A stretch of 64,000 nt of DNA from NCBI RefSeq assembly GCF_036057275.1, contig NZ_CP107945.1, positions 4,774,001 through 4,838,000 on the forward strand. Direction: 5' to 3'. This DNA comes from Streptomyces sp. NBC_00390. Its GTDB lineage: Bacteria; Actinomycetota; Actinomycetes; Streptomycetales; Streptomycetaceae. The position numbers and the translations under genes were made by a program. The notes beneath the pieces are model-generated. The model searched no databases. It was not told where the DNA came from and was given only the letters and a program-made list of their open reading frames with translations. This document shows positions 1 to 7,504 of the stretch, in pieces (within the stretch, counting starts at the first letter, position 1; the number at the start of each line of letters is the position of its first letter).

Positions 1-326
1 ACGCGGTGGGCATGGCAGGCGCGGCGGTGCTGCTCTTCGCGGGGTCGGCGGCCGCAGGCGACGACTGGCACCTCCCGGAGCGCGCCGTGACCTGGTGGGC
101 CCTGGCGTACCTGGTGCTCGCGGGCTCGGTGGCGACGTTCGTCCTCTATCTCCAGGTGATCAAGAACTGGGGCCCGTCGCGGGCGGCGTACGTCTTCGTC
201 GTGATCCCCGTGATCACGATCCTTCTCTCGGCACGGCTGGACGACGAACCCCTGACGGCAGGCCTGCTGCTGGGGACTCCGCTGATCCTGCTGGGCGTGT
301 ATCTGGGGGCGCTGCGCAAGCCGTGA
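1..326 (+). CDS. EamA/DMT-family transporter, C-terminal part
   Basis: The open frame enters from the left edge and ends at the TGA at 324-326. About 107 residues are present, with three or four hydrophobic stretches typical of the second EamA repeat. The motif order (a WWALAYLVLAG-like helix, then LQVIKNWGPSRAAYVFVVIPV) matches drug/metabolite transporters of about 300 residues, in which the final helices carry a conserved GP-A-A pattern. It would be an inner-membrane exporter of metabolites or drugs. The substrate cannot be told. The start lies outside the window. Confidence 0.8.
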   Translation, partial: AVGMAGAAVLLFAGSAAAGDDWHLPERAVTWWALAYLVLAGSVATFVLYLQVIKNWGPSRAAYVFVVIPVITILLSARLDDEPLTAGLLLGTPLILLGVYLGALRKP

Positions 327-618
327 CCGGTGGCCTTTCCGGTGGAGCGCGTTCCGGCGCGTCGGGGCCGGCCGTCTGTTGCATGGCAAAGCACGGGGAC
401 TTCGCGAGCAGCAAGCCGCAACCAGAGCACCCGCAGTTCGGCTGGGCGGCCTTTAGTGTGAGAACGGCAATGGCAAGTTCGGCCAGGTGCGGAAGCGCGA
501 GGACGGACGGATTCTCGTCATTGAGGCCAAGACGCAGCAGCAGTACGGAGCTTGGCACGCGTACTCTGCCACCTGGCTTGCAGTACCGGCGGTTCGGCAT
601 CAGCAAGGGGACTCTTCC

Positions 619-1479
619 GTGACCGTGACTGTTGCCCGCCATGTTGTGCCCGGTCCCGACGCCGAGCGGTTCGCCGAGCGGCTGAGCGCACAAGTGGCCG
701 ATCGAATCGACCGTCTCGAGAGGTCGGCGGACGCGATTGACTTCGCATTCAGCACCGCTCTTGTTGCGCTGCAAGCCCACTGTGTGGCTGACCCGCAAGC
801 GGCGAAGCTGGAGACGTGGGAAGCCACAGTCAGCGCTACGCAATTGGGCTCGGCGCTGTTCGCCGTAACCAGTGCGAGCGAGGGGGCCGTGGAGTGCCGA
901 ATAGACCGGAAAATGCGGTCTATTCCGGTGATCGGACCTCAGCCGTTCGCCGATGCGGGGAACTGGCTCTCGGCGTTCTGGCTGGCGGTCGTCTGCCGTG
1001 AGCAACAGCGCATGACGCAGCTGTGCGAGATCCCGCTGGAGCGGTTGCGTTCGCCGGAGGGAGACTACGACGAGTTCACTTATCACTGGGTGGACGTCCT
1101 GCAGACGTACTGGCTCCAGCGCCCGGGCTTGGTGGACAAGCTCATCGCGGCGATCGAGACTTCGGATCCTGCAGTAGCGCGGACGACTCCGCGCGACTTG
1201 CTGCAGGGTGTGTTCTATCCGCCGATCAACCTCTTCTACCACTTCGTGCGCAAGCACGAGGAAGGCTTCAGCCCAGCCTTGGTGGAGGCGCTGAAGCTGC
1301 ACCAGGCGTACTGGACCCTGGACGAGGAGAGGAAGACGGACATCGACGGCACGGTCGCCTTGGGCCCGCTGGCCATGGCCTGCCTGGCCTACGACGGGAA
1401 GCTCCCGATCGAGGTCGAGTCCGATTACCTGCCCAAGCACCTCCTCGAGCACGGCTGGCTAGGCGAGTTCCCCACCTGA
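619..1479 (+). CDS. Imm49-family immunity protein (copy 1)
   Basis: The protein has 286 residues if it begins at GTG 619, which follows an AAGGGGA ribosome site about 9 bases upstream. The open frame continues further upstream to about 457, but that part has no good start signal. The sequence is closely related to the next gene along its whole length: shared WE-WV/T--QLGSALFA, AGNWLSAFWLAVVCRE, YPPINLF, KLHQAYW and IEVESDYLPKHLLEHGWLGEF blocks. This all-helical pattern is that of the Imm49 group, predicted to neutralise polymorphic or contact-dependent toxins in the cytoplasm. No toxin gene accompanies it here. Family assignment is from memory of the motif pattern. Confidence 0.75.
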   Translation: MTVTVARHVVPGPDAERFAERLSAQVADRIDRLERSADAIDFAFSTALVALQAHCVADPQAAKLETWEATVSATQLGSALFAVTSASEGAVECRIDRKMRSIPVIGPQPFADAGNWLSAFWLAVVCREQQRMTQLCEIPLERLRSPEGDYDEFTYHWVDVLQTYWLQRPGLVDKLIAAIETSDPAVARTTPRDLLQGVFYPPINLFYHFVRKHEEGFSPALVEALKLHQAYWTLDEERKTDIDGTVALGPLAMACLAYDGKLPIEVESDYLPKHLLEHGWLGEFPT

Positions 1480-1491
1480 GGCATCTGCACG

Positions 1492-2355
1492 ATGACGAGA
1501 ATCCCGCGCCACGACTTCCCTGCGGACGATGCGGCAGAGGCCAGGGAGCCGGTCGTCACGGCGGCCCGGGAAGCGATCGATGAGATCGAGGCGTCCGATG
1601 ACGACCGCTATGACACGCTGACGTTCTCGCTCTTAGCGGCGAAGTGGCACTGCATCCAGGACCCCGTGGCGGGCGATTTCGAAACCTGGGAGTCGTGGGT
1701 TCTTGCCATGCAGGTGGGCTCCGCGCTCTTCGCCGCCGGCACCGCCCAGGAAGGCTCGGTGGCCTGCCGGGTCGGGACCCTGGACGAGGTGCGCAAGCTC
1801 CCCGCGACCGGCCCGCAGGACTACCTGCACGCCGGGAACTGGCTCATCTCCTTCTACCTGGCGGTGATCTGCCGTGAGAACGAACGTGCCCAGCAGCTGG
1901 CGCAGGTGCCGGTGTCGTTCCTGCGTGCCTCCGGCGCGGAGTTCGACGAGTACGTCTACGCCTGGATCGAGACCCTCCAGAACTTCTGGTTCGGCCGGTC
2001 GGAAACCTGGGACACCCTGGTCGCCGCGGTCAACGGCACAGATCCCCAGCAAGCCCGGATCGCCGGCACGGAGCTGATGCTGAAGATTCTGTACCCGCCG
2101 CTGGAGCTCTTCCAGCTCTACCTGCGCCGGGAGAGCGAGCAGTTCAACGAGTCGCTGGTCACGGCTCTCACCTGGCACAAGGAGTACTGGACCGCGAACG
2201 AGGCCCGCTCCCTCAGCGGCGACGGCCTGGTGGCCCTGGCCCCGCTCGCGGTCGCCTGCATGGCGGACGACGCGGACATGCTGATTGAGGTGGAGTCGGA
2301 GTACCTCTGCAAGCACCTGCTGCGGCGCACCTGGGTCGGCGAGTTCGCCACGTGA
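1492..2355 (+). CDS. Imm49-family immunity protein (copy 2)
   Basis: A 287-residue paralogue of the preceding gene, starting 12 bases after its stop and so almost certainly co-transcribed. It carries the same ordered blocks (MQVGSALFAAGTAQEGSVACRVG, AGNWLISFYLAVICRE, ILYPPLELFQLY, IEVESEYLCKHLL near the C-terminus), and the two copies end in almost the same residues. Tandem divergent immunity genes are a known way of stockpiling protection against related toxin tips. The ATG at 1492 is chosen because it gives the same length as copy 1, although the ribosome site is weak. It converges on the gene at 2445-3050. Confidence 0.75.
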   Translation: MTRIPRHDFPADDAAEAREPVVTAAREAIDEIEASDDDRYDTLTFSLLAAKWHCIQDPVAGDFETWESWVLAMQVGSALFAAGTAQEGSVACRVGTLDEVRKLPATGPQDYLHAGNWLISFYLAVICRENERAQQLAQVPVSFLRASGAEFDEYVYAWIETLQNFWFGRSETWDTLVAAVNGTDPQQARIAGTELMLKILYPPLELFQLYLRRESEQFNESLVTALTWHKEYWTANEARSLSGDGLVALAPLAVACMADDADMLIEVESEYLCKHLLRRTWVGEFAT

Positions 2356-2444
2356 GCCGGGCGGTGACCCGCGACCCCTTGCCCACGGGGAACGCGGAAG
2401 CTGGCCTCGCCGTGCTCCAGCCCTCCCGGGCTCGCCCCGTTCCT

Positions 2445-3050
2445 TCAGCACTGCCAGAGGAACGCCGCCTCCGAGCAGGGTGCGCAGGTGAAGGCGTAAC
2501 CGCAGCCTCCGCCGCCGAAGTTGGCGGCGGTGTTGTGGTCGCGGCCCTCTTCGAGCAGCGCCGCGAAATCCATCCTGTGTGAACAGGACGGGCAGTTCGG
2601 GGTCTCGTCGTCCTGGATCCAGTACGGCTCGCCGCCCAGCGCGCCGAGCACGGGGCTCTCGTCCTCGTGGCCGGCGGCAACCCAGGCCTGAACGGCGTCG
2701 AAGTAGTCCTGCTCCTCGACGCTCTCCGTGCGCAGTGCGGACACGGCGCCGAGCGACGTCTCTCCTTCCGGAGGCACGGCTGCCGGGGCCAGCCCGCCGT
2801 GGGGAAAGAGATACGCGCGGTTGCCGCCGTCGGCGGGGCTCCACTCCTCGCACAGACCGGGGTCGTTCTGGCACATGAACACGGACACGACCTGCTCCTC
2901 GCCGGGAAGGTGCGCGAGGAACTGCATGGCGCCCTTGCACGTCCGGCACAGCGGCCAGGAGAACCCGTCGGGGACAAGTGGCACACCACCGGTACGCCGC
3001 GCGGGCGCATCGTCCGCTATCGCGCCGTCGTAGATCAGCAGGGTCGTCAT
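2445..3050 (-). CDS. Hypothetical protein with two Cys pairs (DUF1963/YwqG-like outline)
   Basis: A 201-residue soluble protein. Visible features are an N-terminal strand (MTTLLIYDG), an LPxGFSWPLCRTCKG segment that resembles DUF1963 proteins, and two zinc-ribbon-like pairs: CRTC near residue 36 and CPSC near residue 150, with further cysteines in FTCAPC close to the end. The repeated pairs suggest metal binding. No catalytic motif is recognised. It is convergent with the Imm49 pair, so it has its own promoter in the 174-base gap before the VapC stop. Function unknown. The nearby immunity genes leave open a toxin-related role, but that is only inference. Confidence 0.6.
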   Translation of the reverse strand: MTTLLIYDGAIADDAPARRTGGVPLVPDGFSWPLCRTCKGAMQFLAHLPGEEQVVSVFMCQNDPGLCEEWSPADGGNRAYLFPHGGLAPAAVPPEGETSLGAVSALRTESVEEQDYFDAVQAWVAAGHEDESPVLGALGGEPYWIQDDETPNCPSCSHRMDFAALLEEGRDHNTAANFGGGGCGYAFTCAPCSEAAFLWQC

Positions 3051-3224
3051 GGCGTGCAGCGTAAGGGAATGCTGGCAGGGGCCGGAATGCGGCCCTCCGA
3101 CGCCCCGCCCGCCCCGCCGTGGCCTGCCGCTGATGCCGCCATCCGTTCCCGGCGGTTTTCTCGGGGCGAGGCGCTGATGAAGGAGTCACCGTCGTTGACG
3201 GTCGCGGCCCGACCCGCTCGATCC

Positions 3225-3650
3225 TCACACGGTGCGGTACGGGTCACGGATGTCGCGCTGCTCCACGTCGCTGACGACGCGGGCGACTGTCGCGAAGTCG
3301 CTGTCGCGGTGCAGTACGACGAGTCCGTGATGCACTGCCGTCGCACACAGGAGCAGATCCAAGGGACCTGCACTCCGGTGCTGGCTCTTCTGCGTCAGCT
3401 TGTACTGCGCCGTGTCGACCCACGACCAGGCACCCCTCGGCACCCCGGCGAGAGGGAACATCTCGCTGAGCCGCCCTTCCAGGTCGTCCCTGTGGGCGGG
3501 GCTGGTCGCCGAGTACAGAAACTCGGCCCTGGTCGGCTCGCAGATCCGCACGAGGCCCGATTCGACCACAGGCGTCCAGGCAAGCCGGACATCAGGCTGT
3601 CGTAGGAGTTCCCAGAGCGCGGAGGTGTCGATCAGGAAGCCCGGATTCAC
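3225..3650 (-). CDS. vapC: PIN-domain ribonuclease toxin of a VapBC system
   Basis: This 141-residue protein is the usual VapC size. The acidic metal-binding residues of a PIN nuclease are in place: Asp8 in LIDTSAL, Glu43 in TRAEFLYS, Asp98 in GPLDLLLCATA, and Asp116/Asp118 in HRDSDF. VapC toxins cleave RNA, commonly tRNA or rRNA, when freed from their antitoxin. The GTG start at 3650 overlaps the antitoxin stop in a GTGA arrangement, so translation is coupled and the toxin should be made only after the antitoxin. All catalytic positions look intact. Confidence 0.85.
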   Translation of the reverse strand: MNPGFLIDTSALWELLRQPDVRLAWTPVVESGLVRICEPTRAEFLYSATSPAHRDDLEGRLSEMFPLAGVPRGAWSWVDTAQYKLTQKSQHRSAGPLDLLLCATAVHHGLVVLHRDSDFATVARVVSDVEQRDIRDPYRTV

Positions 3651-3874
3651 TCGTCCCTCCAGGCGCGCTTCCTCGCCTTGTACGCCTCGATCGCGTCGTC
3701 GAACTCGCCGCGTTCTGCCCGCTCGGCGAGATCCTGCATGGCCTCCAAGCGCTTGAGCCGCTGGACGTACTCGTGCAGAGCGCCGTTGATGGTGTCCTTC
3801 TTGGTCTTCGTCCCCATGAGCCGCATCGCCTCGGCCAGGATTTCGTCGTCGAGATTGACGTTGGTCATGCTCAT
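3647..3874 (-). CDS. vapB: VapB-type antitoxin
   Basis: A 75-residue protein, basic and helical. The N-terminal strand MTNVNLDDEIL followed by a helix reads as a ribbon-helix-helix DNA-binding unit of the DUF2191/VapB group. The charged C-terminal helix (ERAERGEFDDAIEAYKARKRAW) would wrap the toxin. The start at 3874 is preferred over the in-frame ATG at 3886 because GGAGG sits five bases before it, inside the longer version. It would bind and inactivate the adjoining PIN toxin and repress its own promoter through the palindrome at 3896-3912. Confidence 0.8.
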   Translation of the reverse strand: MSMTNVNLDDEILAEAMRLMGTKTKKDTINGALHEYVQRLKRLEAMQDLAERAERGEFDDAIEAYKARKRAWRDE

Positions 3875-3895
3875 CGCAACCTCCATGTGGGTCGT

Positions 3896-3912
3896 GTGGA
3901 TGAATCATCCAC
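3896..3912. promoter_or_regulatory. Palindromic operator candidate for VapBC autoregulation
   Basis: GTGGATGAATCATCCAC is a perfect inverted repeat with 8-base arms around a single central base. It lies 22 bases upstream of the preferred vapB start. Ribbon-helix-helix antitoxins bind short palindromes at this position. Binding is inferred from position and symmetry only. Confidence 0.55.
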
Positions 3913-3963
3913 ATGATGTACATCCTCCCAGAGTACGGCGGGCGGCTCCCCTTGTGCAGGGGC

Positions 3964-4830
3964 TCAAGCGGCCGCGGTGGACACATCGCAGCCCCGGCAG
4001 ACCCCCGGCTCCGGCGCACGGAACGCGCGGTCGCAGCAGTCGCAGTTCTGGAGCGGGTCCGGGCGCGGCGGTGGTGGCGGGGTTGCGGGGAGTGGCGGCG
4101 GGAGCAGTTCCGTGAGGCGGTGGGCGAGCAGCGACGCCGGGTGGTGGATCGGGCCGTCAGGGAGTCCGGCGGTGAGGGTGCGGCGTACGGCGTCGGGGGT
4201 GACGTCGCGTTGCAGCCAGGCGTCGACCGCCGGTGCGAGACGACGTACGTCCCGCTCGGACAGCAGCAGCCGGGGGTCGTGCCGCCGCAGGTCGGCAAGG
4301 AGCGCCGCGGCTACGGGCAGGGGGAGTACGGGAGCGGCGAGCGCCTCCCTGCGCGGCTCGGGCTCCGCGCGGGTCGGCATCGGCTCGGATGGCTTCGGCT
4401 CGGGTGGCTTCGGAGTCTCCGGCTCCGGCGTGGGCACCGGCTCCGGTCCGTGCTCCGGTGCCGAACCCGCCGCCATCGCGGGCGGGTTGTTGTACGACAC
4501 CCGCTGGGTGATCAGCTTGCCCGACGGCAGCCGCACCTGCACGCGGGCCAGATAGCCGTGCTTCTCCAGCTCGCGCAGGGCGTCGGCGATGCGGACCTCG
4601 CCCTCCGGGAAGCGCTCGGCGAGCTTCTTGATCGAGATTCTCGTGCCCGCGCGCAGCGACTGGATGTGGACGGCCAGCCCGATCGCGGTCAGCGAGAGTT
4701 CGGGGTGTTGGGTCAGGTGGTTCCCGATCACCACGAAGCGTTCCTCGTGCCGGACGTTGATGTGCCGGAGGCCGACGAGGGGAACGGGAGGCGGGGCGCA
4801 CGGGGGCGCGTTAAGCTGCGTCTCAGCCAT
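3964..4830 (-). CDS. Winged-helix (HTH) DNA-binding protein with Pro-rich linker and C-terminal Cys cluster
   Basis: 288 residues. Residues about 20-125 form a winged-helix unit (LTAIGLAVHIQSLRAGTRIS, IADALRELEKHGYLARVQVR) like the replication-initiator/helix-turn-helix proteins common in Streptomyces. A Pro/Glu-rich linker follows, then a helical domain (DPRLLLSERDVRRLAPAVDAWL), and finally a CDCCDRAF...GVCRGC zinc-ribbon-like tail. The ATG at 4830 is chosen because the DNA-binding domain starts just after it; upstream residues look non-coding. It probably acts as a sequence-specific regulator. Its target is unknown. It is in line with, but separated from, the VapBC genes. Confidence 0.65.
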   Translation of the reverse strand: MAETQLNAPPCAPPPVPLVGLRHINVRHEERFVVIGNHLTQHPELSLTAIGLAVHIQSLRAGTRISIKKLAERFPEGEVRIADALRELEKHGYLARVQVRLPSGKLITQRVSYNNPPAMAAGSAPEHGPEPVPTPEPETPKPPEPKPSEPMPTRAEPEPRREALAAPVLPLPVAAALLADLRRHDPRLLLSERDVRRLAPAVDAWLQRDVTPDAVRRTLTAGLPDGPIHHPASLLAHRLTELLPPPLPATPPPPPRPDPLQNCDCCDRAFRAPEPGVCRGCDVSTAAA

Positions 4831-5109
4831 CAGGAAGGTCCTGCTTCCTCGAAGGTCAGGCCCTCGATCGGGATGCCAGTCCCGGCCGGGGGCCGTCGCA
4901 TGTCTGCGGTTGTCTGTGGCTGAGCTTGCACCGCGAAATGGCATATGCGCCAGCCCAGTTGGGCCGGATCACCCGTCCGAGTGAGCGACGGGGGGTTTGG
5001 GGGTGGTTGGGAAGGTTCTTGCCTCGGTCCTTTGATCTTTGGCGTCGCGGGGCACCAGGTCCTGGACTCCCGGGTCGTGGAAACCTCGATGTGGTTCAAC
5101 CGGTGCAAA

Positions 5110-6442
5110 TCAGGAAAATTGCGCGTCCGTCATGATGCGGTGACGGGCCTCCCGCGCCGCCGCCAGGAGGCGTTCGTCCGTCTCCATCTCCGCGTCCCGG
5201 GAAGGCTCGTTCTCCGGGATGCGCCTTCGCCGGTCGATCAGCTGGTCCAGGGCCGGTACGGCGGGCAGGGCATGGCGGCCCAGCTCCGCAAGACCGTTCA
5301 TGAAAGCCTCGCCGACGACCTTGCACGCCAGCTGCCGGGTCATCAGGTCGAGCAGCCTCGGAAGCGCCGGCTCGCCTGCGTGACGGAACCAGAGCGGGGC
5401 GCACCGTGCCTGCATGATGTTGGGCCACCGGAAGGTCAGGTTGTACAGCTGGGCGGCCTGGCGGAAGGGCAGGGGGCCCGCGTCCAGGAGCGGGCCGAAG
5501 AGTTCGGGGGCCGGTTCAAGCGTGCGACGCCCACGGGCTGAGCAGCCAGGTGCTCGGCGGCGCTGCGGGCGTCGTAGACCTCGGGGGTCCCGCGCCTCCC
5601 CCGGCGCGCCCGCGCGGGGGGCTCGAGACCGATGCCGGCGAGAGGCGCTGCGTGCTCCTGTGCCGCCGCGTTCGAGATCATCGCTGTGCGTATCGCTTCC
5701 GCACCCTCGGGAAGCCCCACGTGCGCCACAAGGTGCGGCAGGAGCTCCACGGGCGCGGCCCGCCAGTCCTGACAGGCCGACCGGGCCAGGGTGGCGCCGA
5801 CGCGCTGCAGCGCGACCGGGCGCTTCTCGCCGAGGAGTTGCCGACCAGCGCATACGTGTCCGCCTCACGGTCGAGCACGGACAGCGTGTCCGACCATCGT
5901 TCACCGATCCATGGCACGTGCCGGGCAGCCTCCTCGGCGTCGGCCAGGAGGGCCGCGTCGAGGCGCGCCCAGTCCTCCGGCGGCGCTTCCCGCAGGAGCG
6001 AGAGGCGGGCCAGGAAGCGAACGGCGGGGAGGCCGTCGTGGCGCAGCCGCTCAGCGGCTTCGGGGAGCACGCCCATTGCCAGAACCGTGCGCACGGCGGG
6101 GTCCGTCAGCTCGTACAGCGCGGCGAGTGCGAGATCGGGCCTGCCTGCCTGTGGCAACAGCTTGGCCGCCAGCCCTCGAACCGCCTCGTCCTCGTCCATG
6201 AGCCGGGCGTACGACGCTTGTGCCGCCGCATCCCATGTCTCGGCGCCGGCCGTCACCAGGCTGTACACCAGCTGGAGAGCATTGAGGCGTACGGACGCGG
6301 GTTCCACGGCGGTCAGTTCGAGCAGCCGGCACTCCACCGGGCCGGCGCGGTCCTCATGTACCGCGTCGAACAGCGCCTCACGGGAGGGGTGGCCCGCGGT
6401 CGCCGCCGTACCGTCCGCGACCGCCTCGTCGAGCCACCTCAA
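5110..6442 (-). pseudogene. Frameshifted helical-repeat protein gene
   Basis: One protein is spread over three frames on the minus strand. Frame one (from about 6442 to 5838) has Leu/Ala-rich helical repeats such as VRGLAAKLLPQAGRPDLALAAL and ends near TYALVG. The sense continues in a second frame (LLGEKRPVALQRVG... VELLPHLVAHVGLPEGAEAIR) to about 5530, then in a third (LEPAPELFGPLLDAGPLPF... RHRIMTDAQ) to the stop at 5110. Two single-base-type shifts, near 5835 and 5530, are therefore needed. The only in-frame start in the first part is a TTG at 6442. The repeats resemble HEAT-type scaffolds. It could be a real pseudogene or an assembly error. Confidence 0.6.
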
Positions 6443-6531
6443 CGGACCGGGCGGTGGCCGCCCTTCCGTGTGTCAGGGGTTACGTTCATCATGAGGCGAT
6501 CGTGTCAGACCGGCCTCGTACAGTCGACGTC

Positions 6532-7449
6532 ATGACAGAGCCGAAGCCGCTGATCCGGGCCAACGAGCCGGGTGGACGGTCGATCGACGATCCGTCCGAC
6601 GACGCCGTGCACGATCTGCTCGCCGACATGAACCTCAGCCATCGCGTCGTGATCGTCAGGCGGCTGGACCGGGAGCCCGTCGACGAGCACTACATGCAGG
6701 TGTATCTCAACGACGACTTCAGCTATCACGTGGAGTACCGCGAGGGCGGCGAGGACCGGCACTTCCAGGCCGAAGTGCCCTGGCAGGGCGATGTGATCGG
6801 CCCCCGGCCCGTCGCCGCGGTGATCAGCGACTGGATGCACGAACGGGAGGGCTGGCGCGAGGCGTTGCCGTGGGTGCCGTGGCCGTCGGACAGGAACAGG
6901 CCGACGGTGAGTGACCAGGTCCCTGCGGTCGGCACGGAGCTGCGGACCACCAGGCTCGTGCTCCAGCGCCCGACCGCGGCCGACATCGACGCGATCCTCG
7001 CCATCCACAGCGACCCGGCGGCCTGCCTCCACAACCCCTCCGACGCGATCGGCTGCCGCGGCGAGGCCGAGGAGCTCTACGGGCGCTGGGACGCCCAGTG
7101 GGAGAGCTGCGGGTACGGGTACTGGGCCGTACGACGCGTCGGCTCCGGCACGCTGCTGGGGTTCTGCGGGATCAAGCCCATGGAGCTGAACGGCAGGGAG
7201 ATCCTCAACCTCTTCTACCGCCTCGCGCCCTCGGCCTGGGGGCAGGGCTTCGCCGCCGAGGCCGCGACCGCCGTCGCCGCGTGGGCAACGCGGAACGTCC
7301 CGGAACTGCCGCTCATCGCAAGGGTCCGGCCCGCCAACACCGCCTCCCGGCGCGTGGCACTACGGGCCGGACTCGCACGCGCCGAGCATCTCGACGGCCC
7401 CGGGATCGACGGCCACGACCTGATCTTCGCCGCCAACCTGTCGGGCTGA
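6532..7449 (+). CDS. GNAT acetyltransferase with N-terminal Imm1-like domain
   Basis: 305 residues from ATG 6532. Residues about 135-300 form a RimJ/RimL-type GNAT domain: TTRLVLQRPTAADIDAILAIH, YRLAPSAWGQGFAAEAA (acetyl-CoA loop) and ARVRPANTASRRVALRAGL. These enzymes transfer acetyl from acetyl-CoA to an amine, often a protein N-terminus. The first about 120 residues are a separate domain (MQVYLNDDFSYHVEYREG, then VISDWMHEREGW) that resembles Imm1-type immunity proteins; this similarity is tentative. The in-frame extension upstream of 6532 is not likely to be translated. It is divergent from the broken gene at 5110-6442. Confidence 0.75.
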   Translation: MTEPKPLIRANEPGGRSIDDPSDDAVHDLLADMNLSHRVVIVRRLDREPVDEHYMQVYLNDDFSYHVEYREGGEDRHFQAEVPWQGDVIGPRPVAAVISDWMHEREGWREALPWVPWPSDRNRPTVSDQVPAVGTELRTTRLVLQRPTAADIDAILAIHSDPAACLHNPSDAIGCRGEAEELYGRWDAQWESCGYGYWAVRRVGSGTLLGFCGIKPMELNGREILNLFYRLAPSAWGQGFAAEAATAVAAWATRNVPELPLIARVRPANTASRRVALRAGLARAEHLDGPGIDGHDLIFAANLSG

Positions 7450-7504
7450 ACCGGGGCGGGGCGGCGCGTCAGCCCCGGCCCCGCCGCCGCGCCTGTGCTC
7501 CGCG

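Noticed and set aside
1633-3228. Long minus-strand open frame (531 codons)
   Set aside because: It is antisense to the second Imm49 gene and out of frame with the real minus gene. The Arg/Pro-rich translation is typical of non-coding frames in GC-rich DNA.
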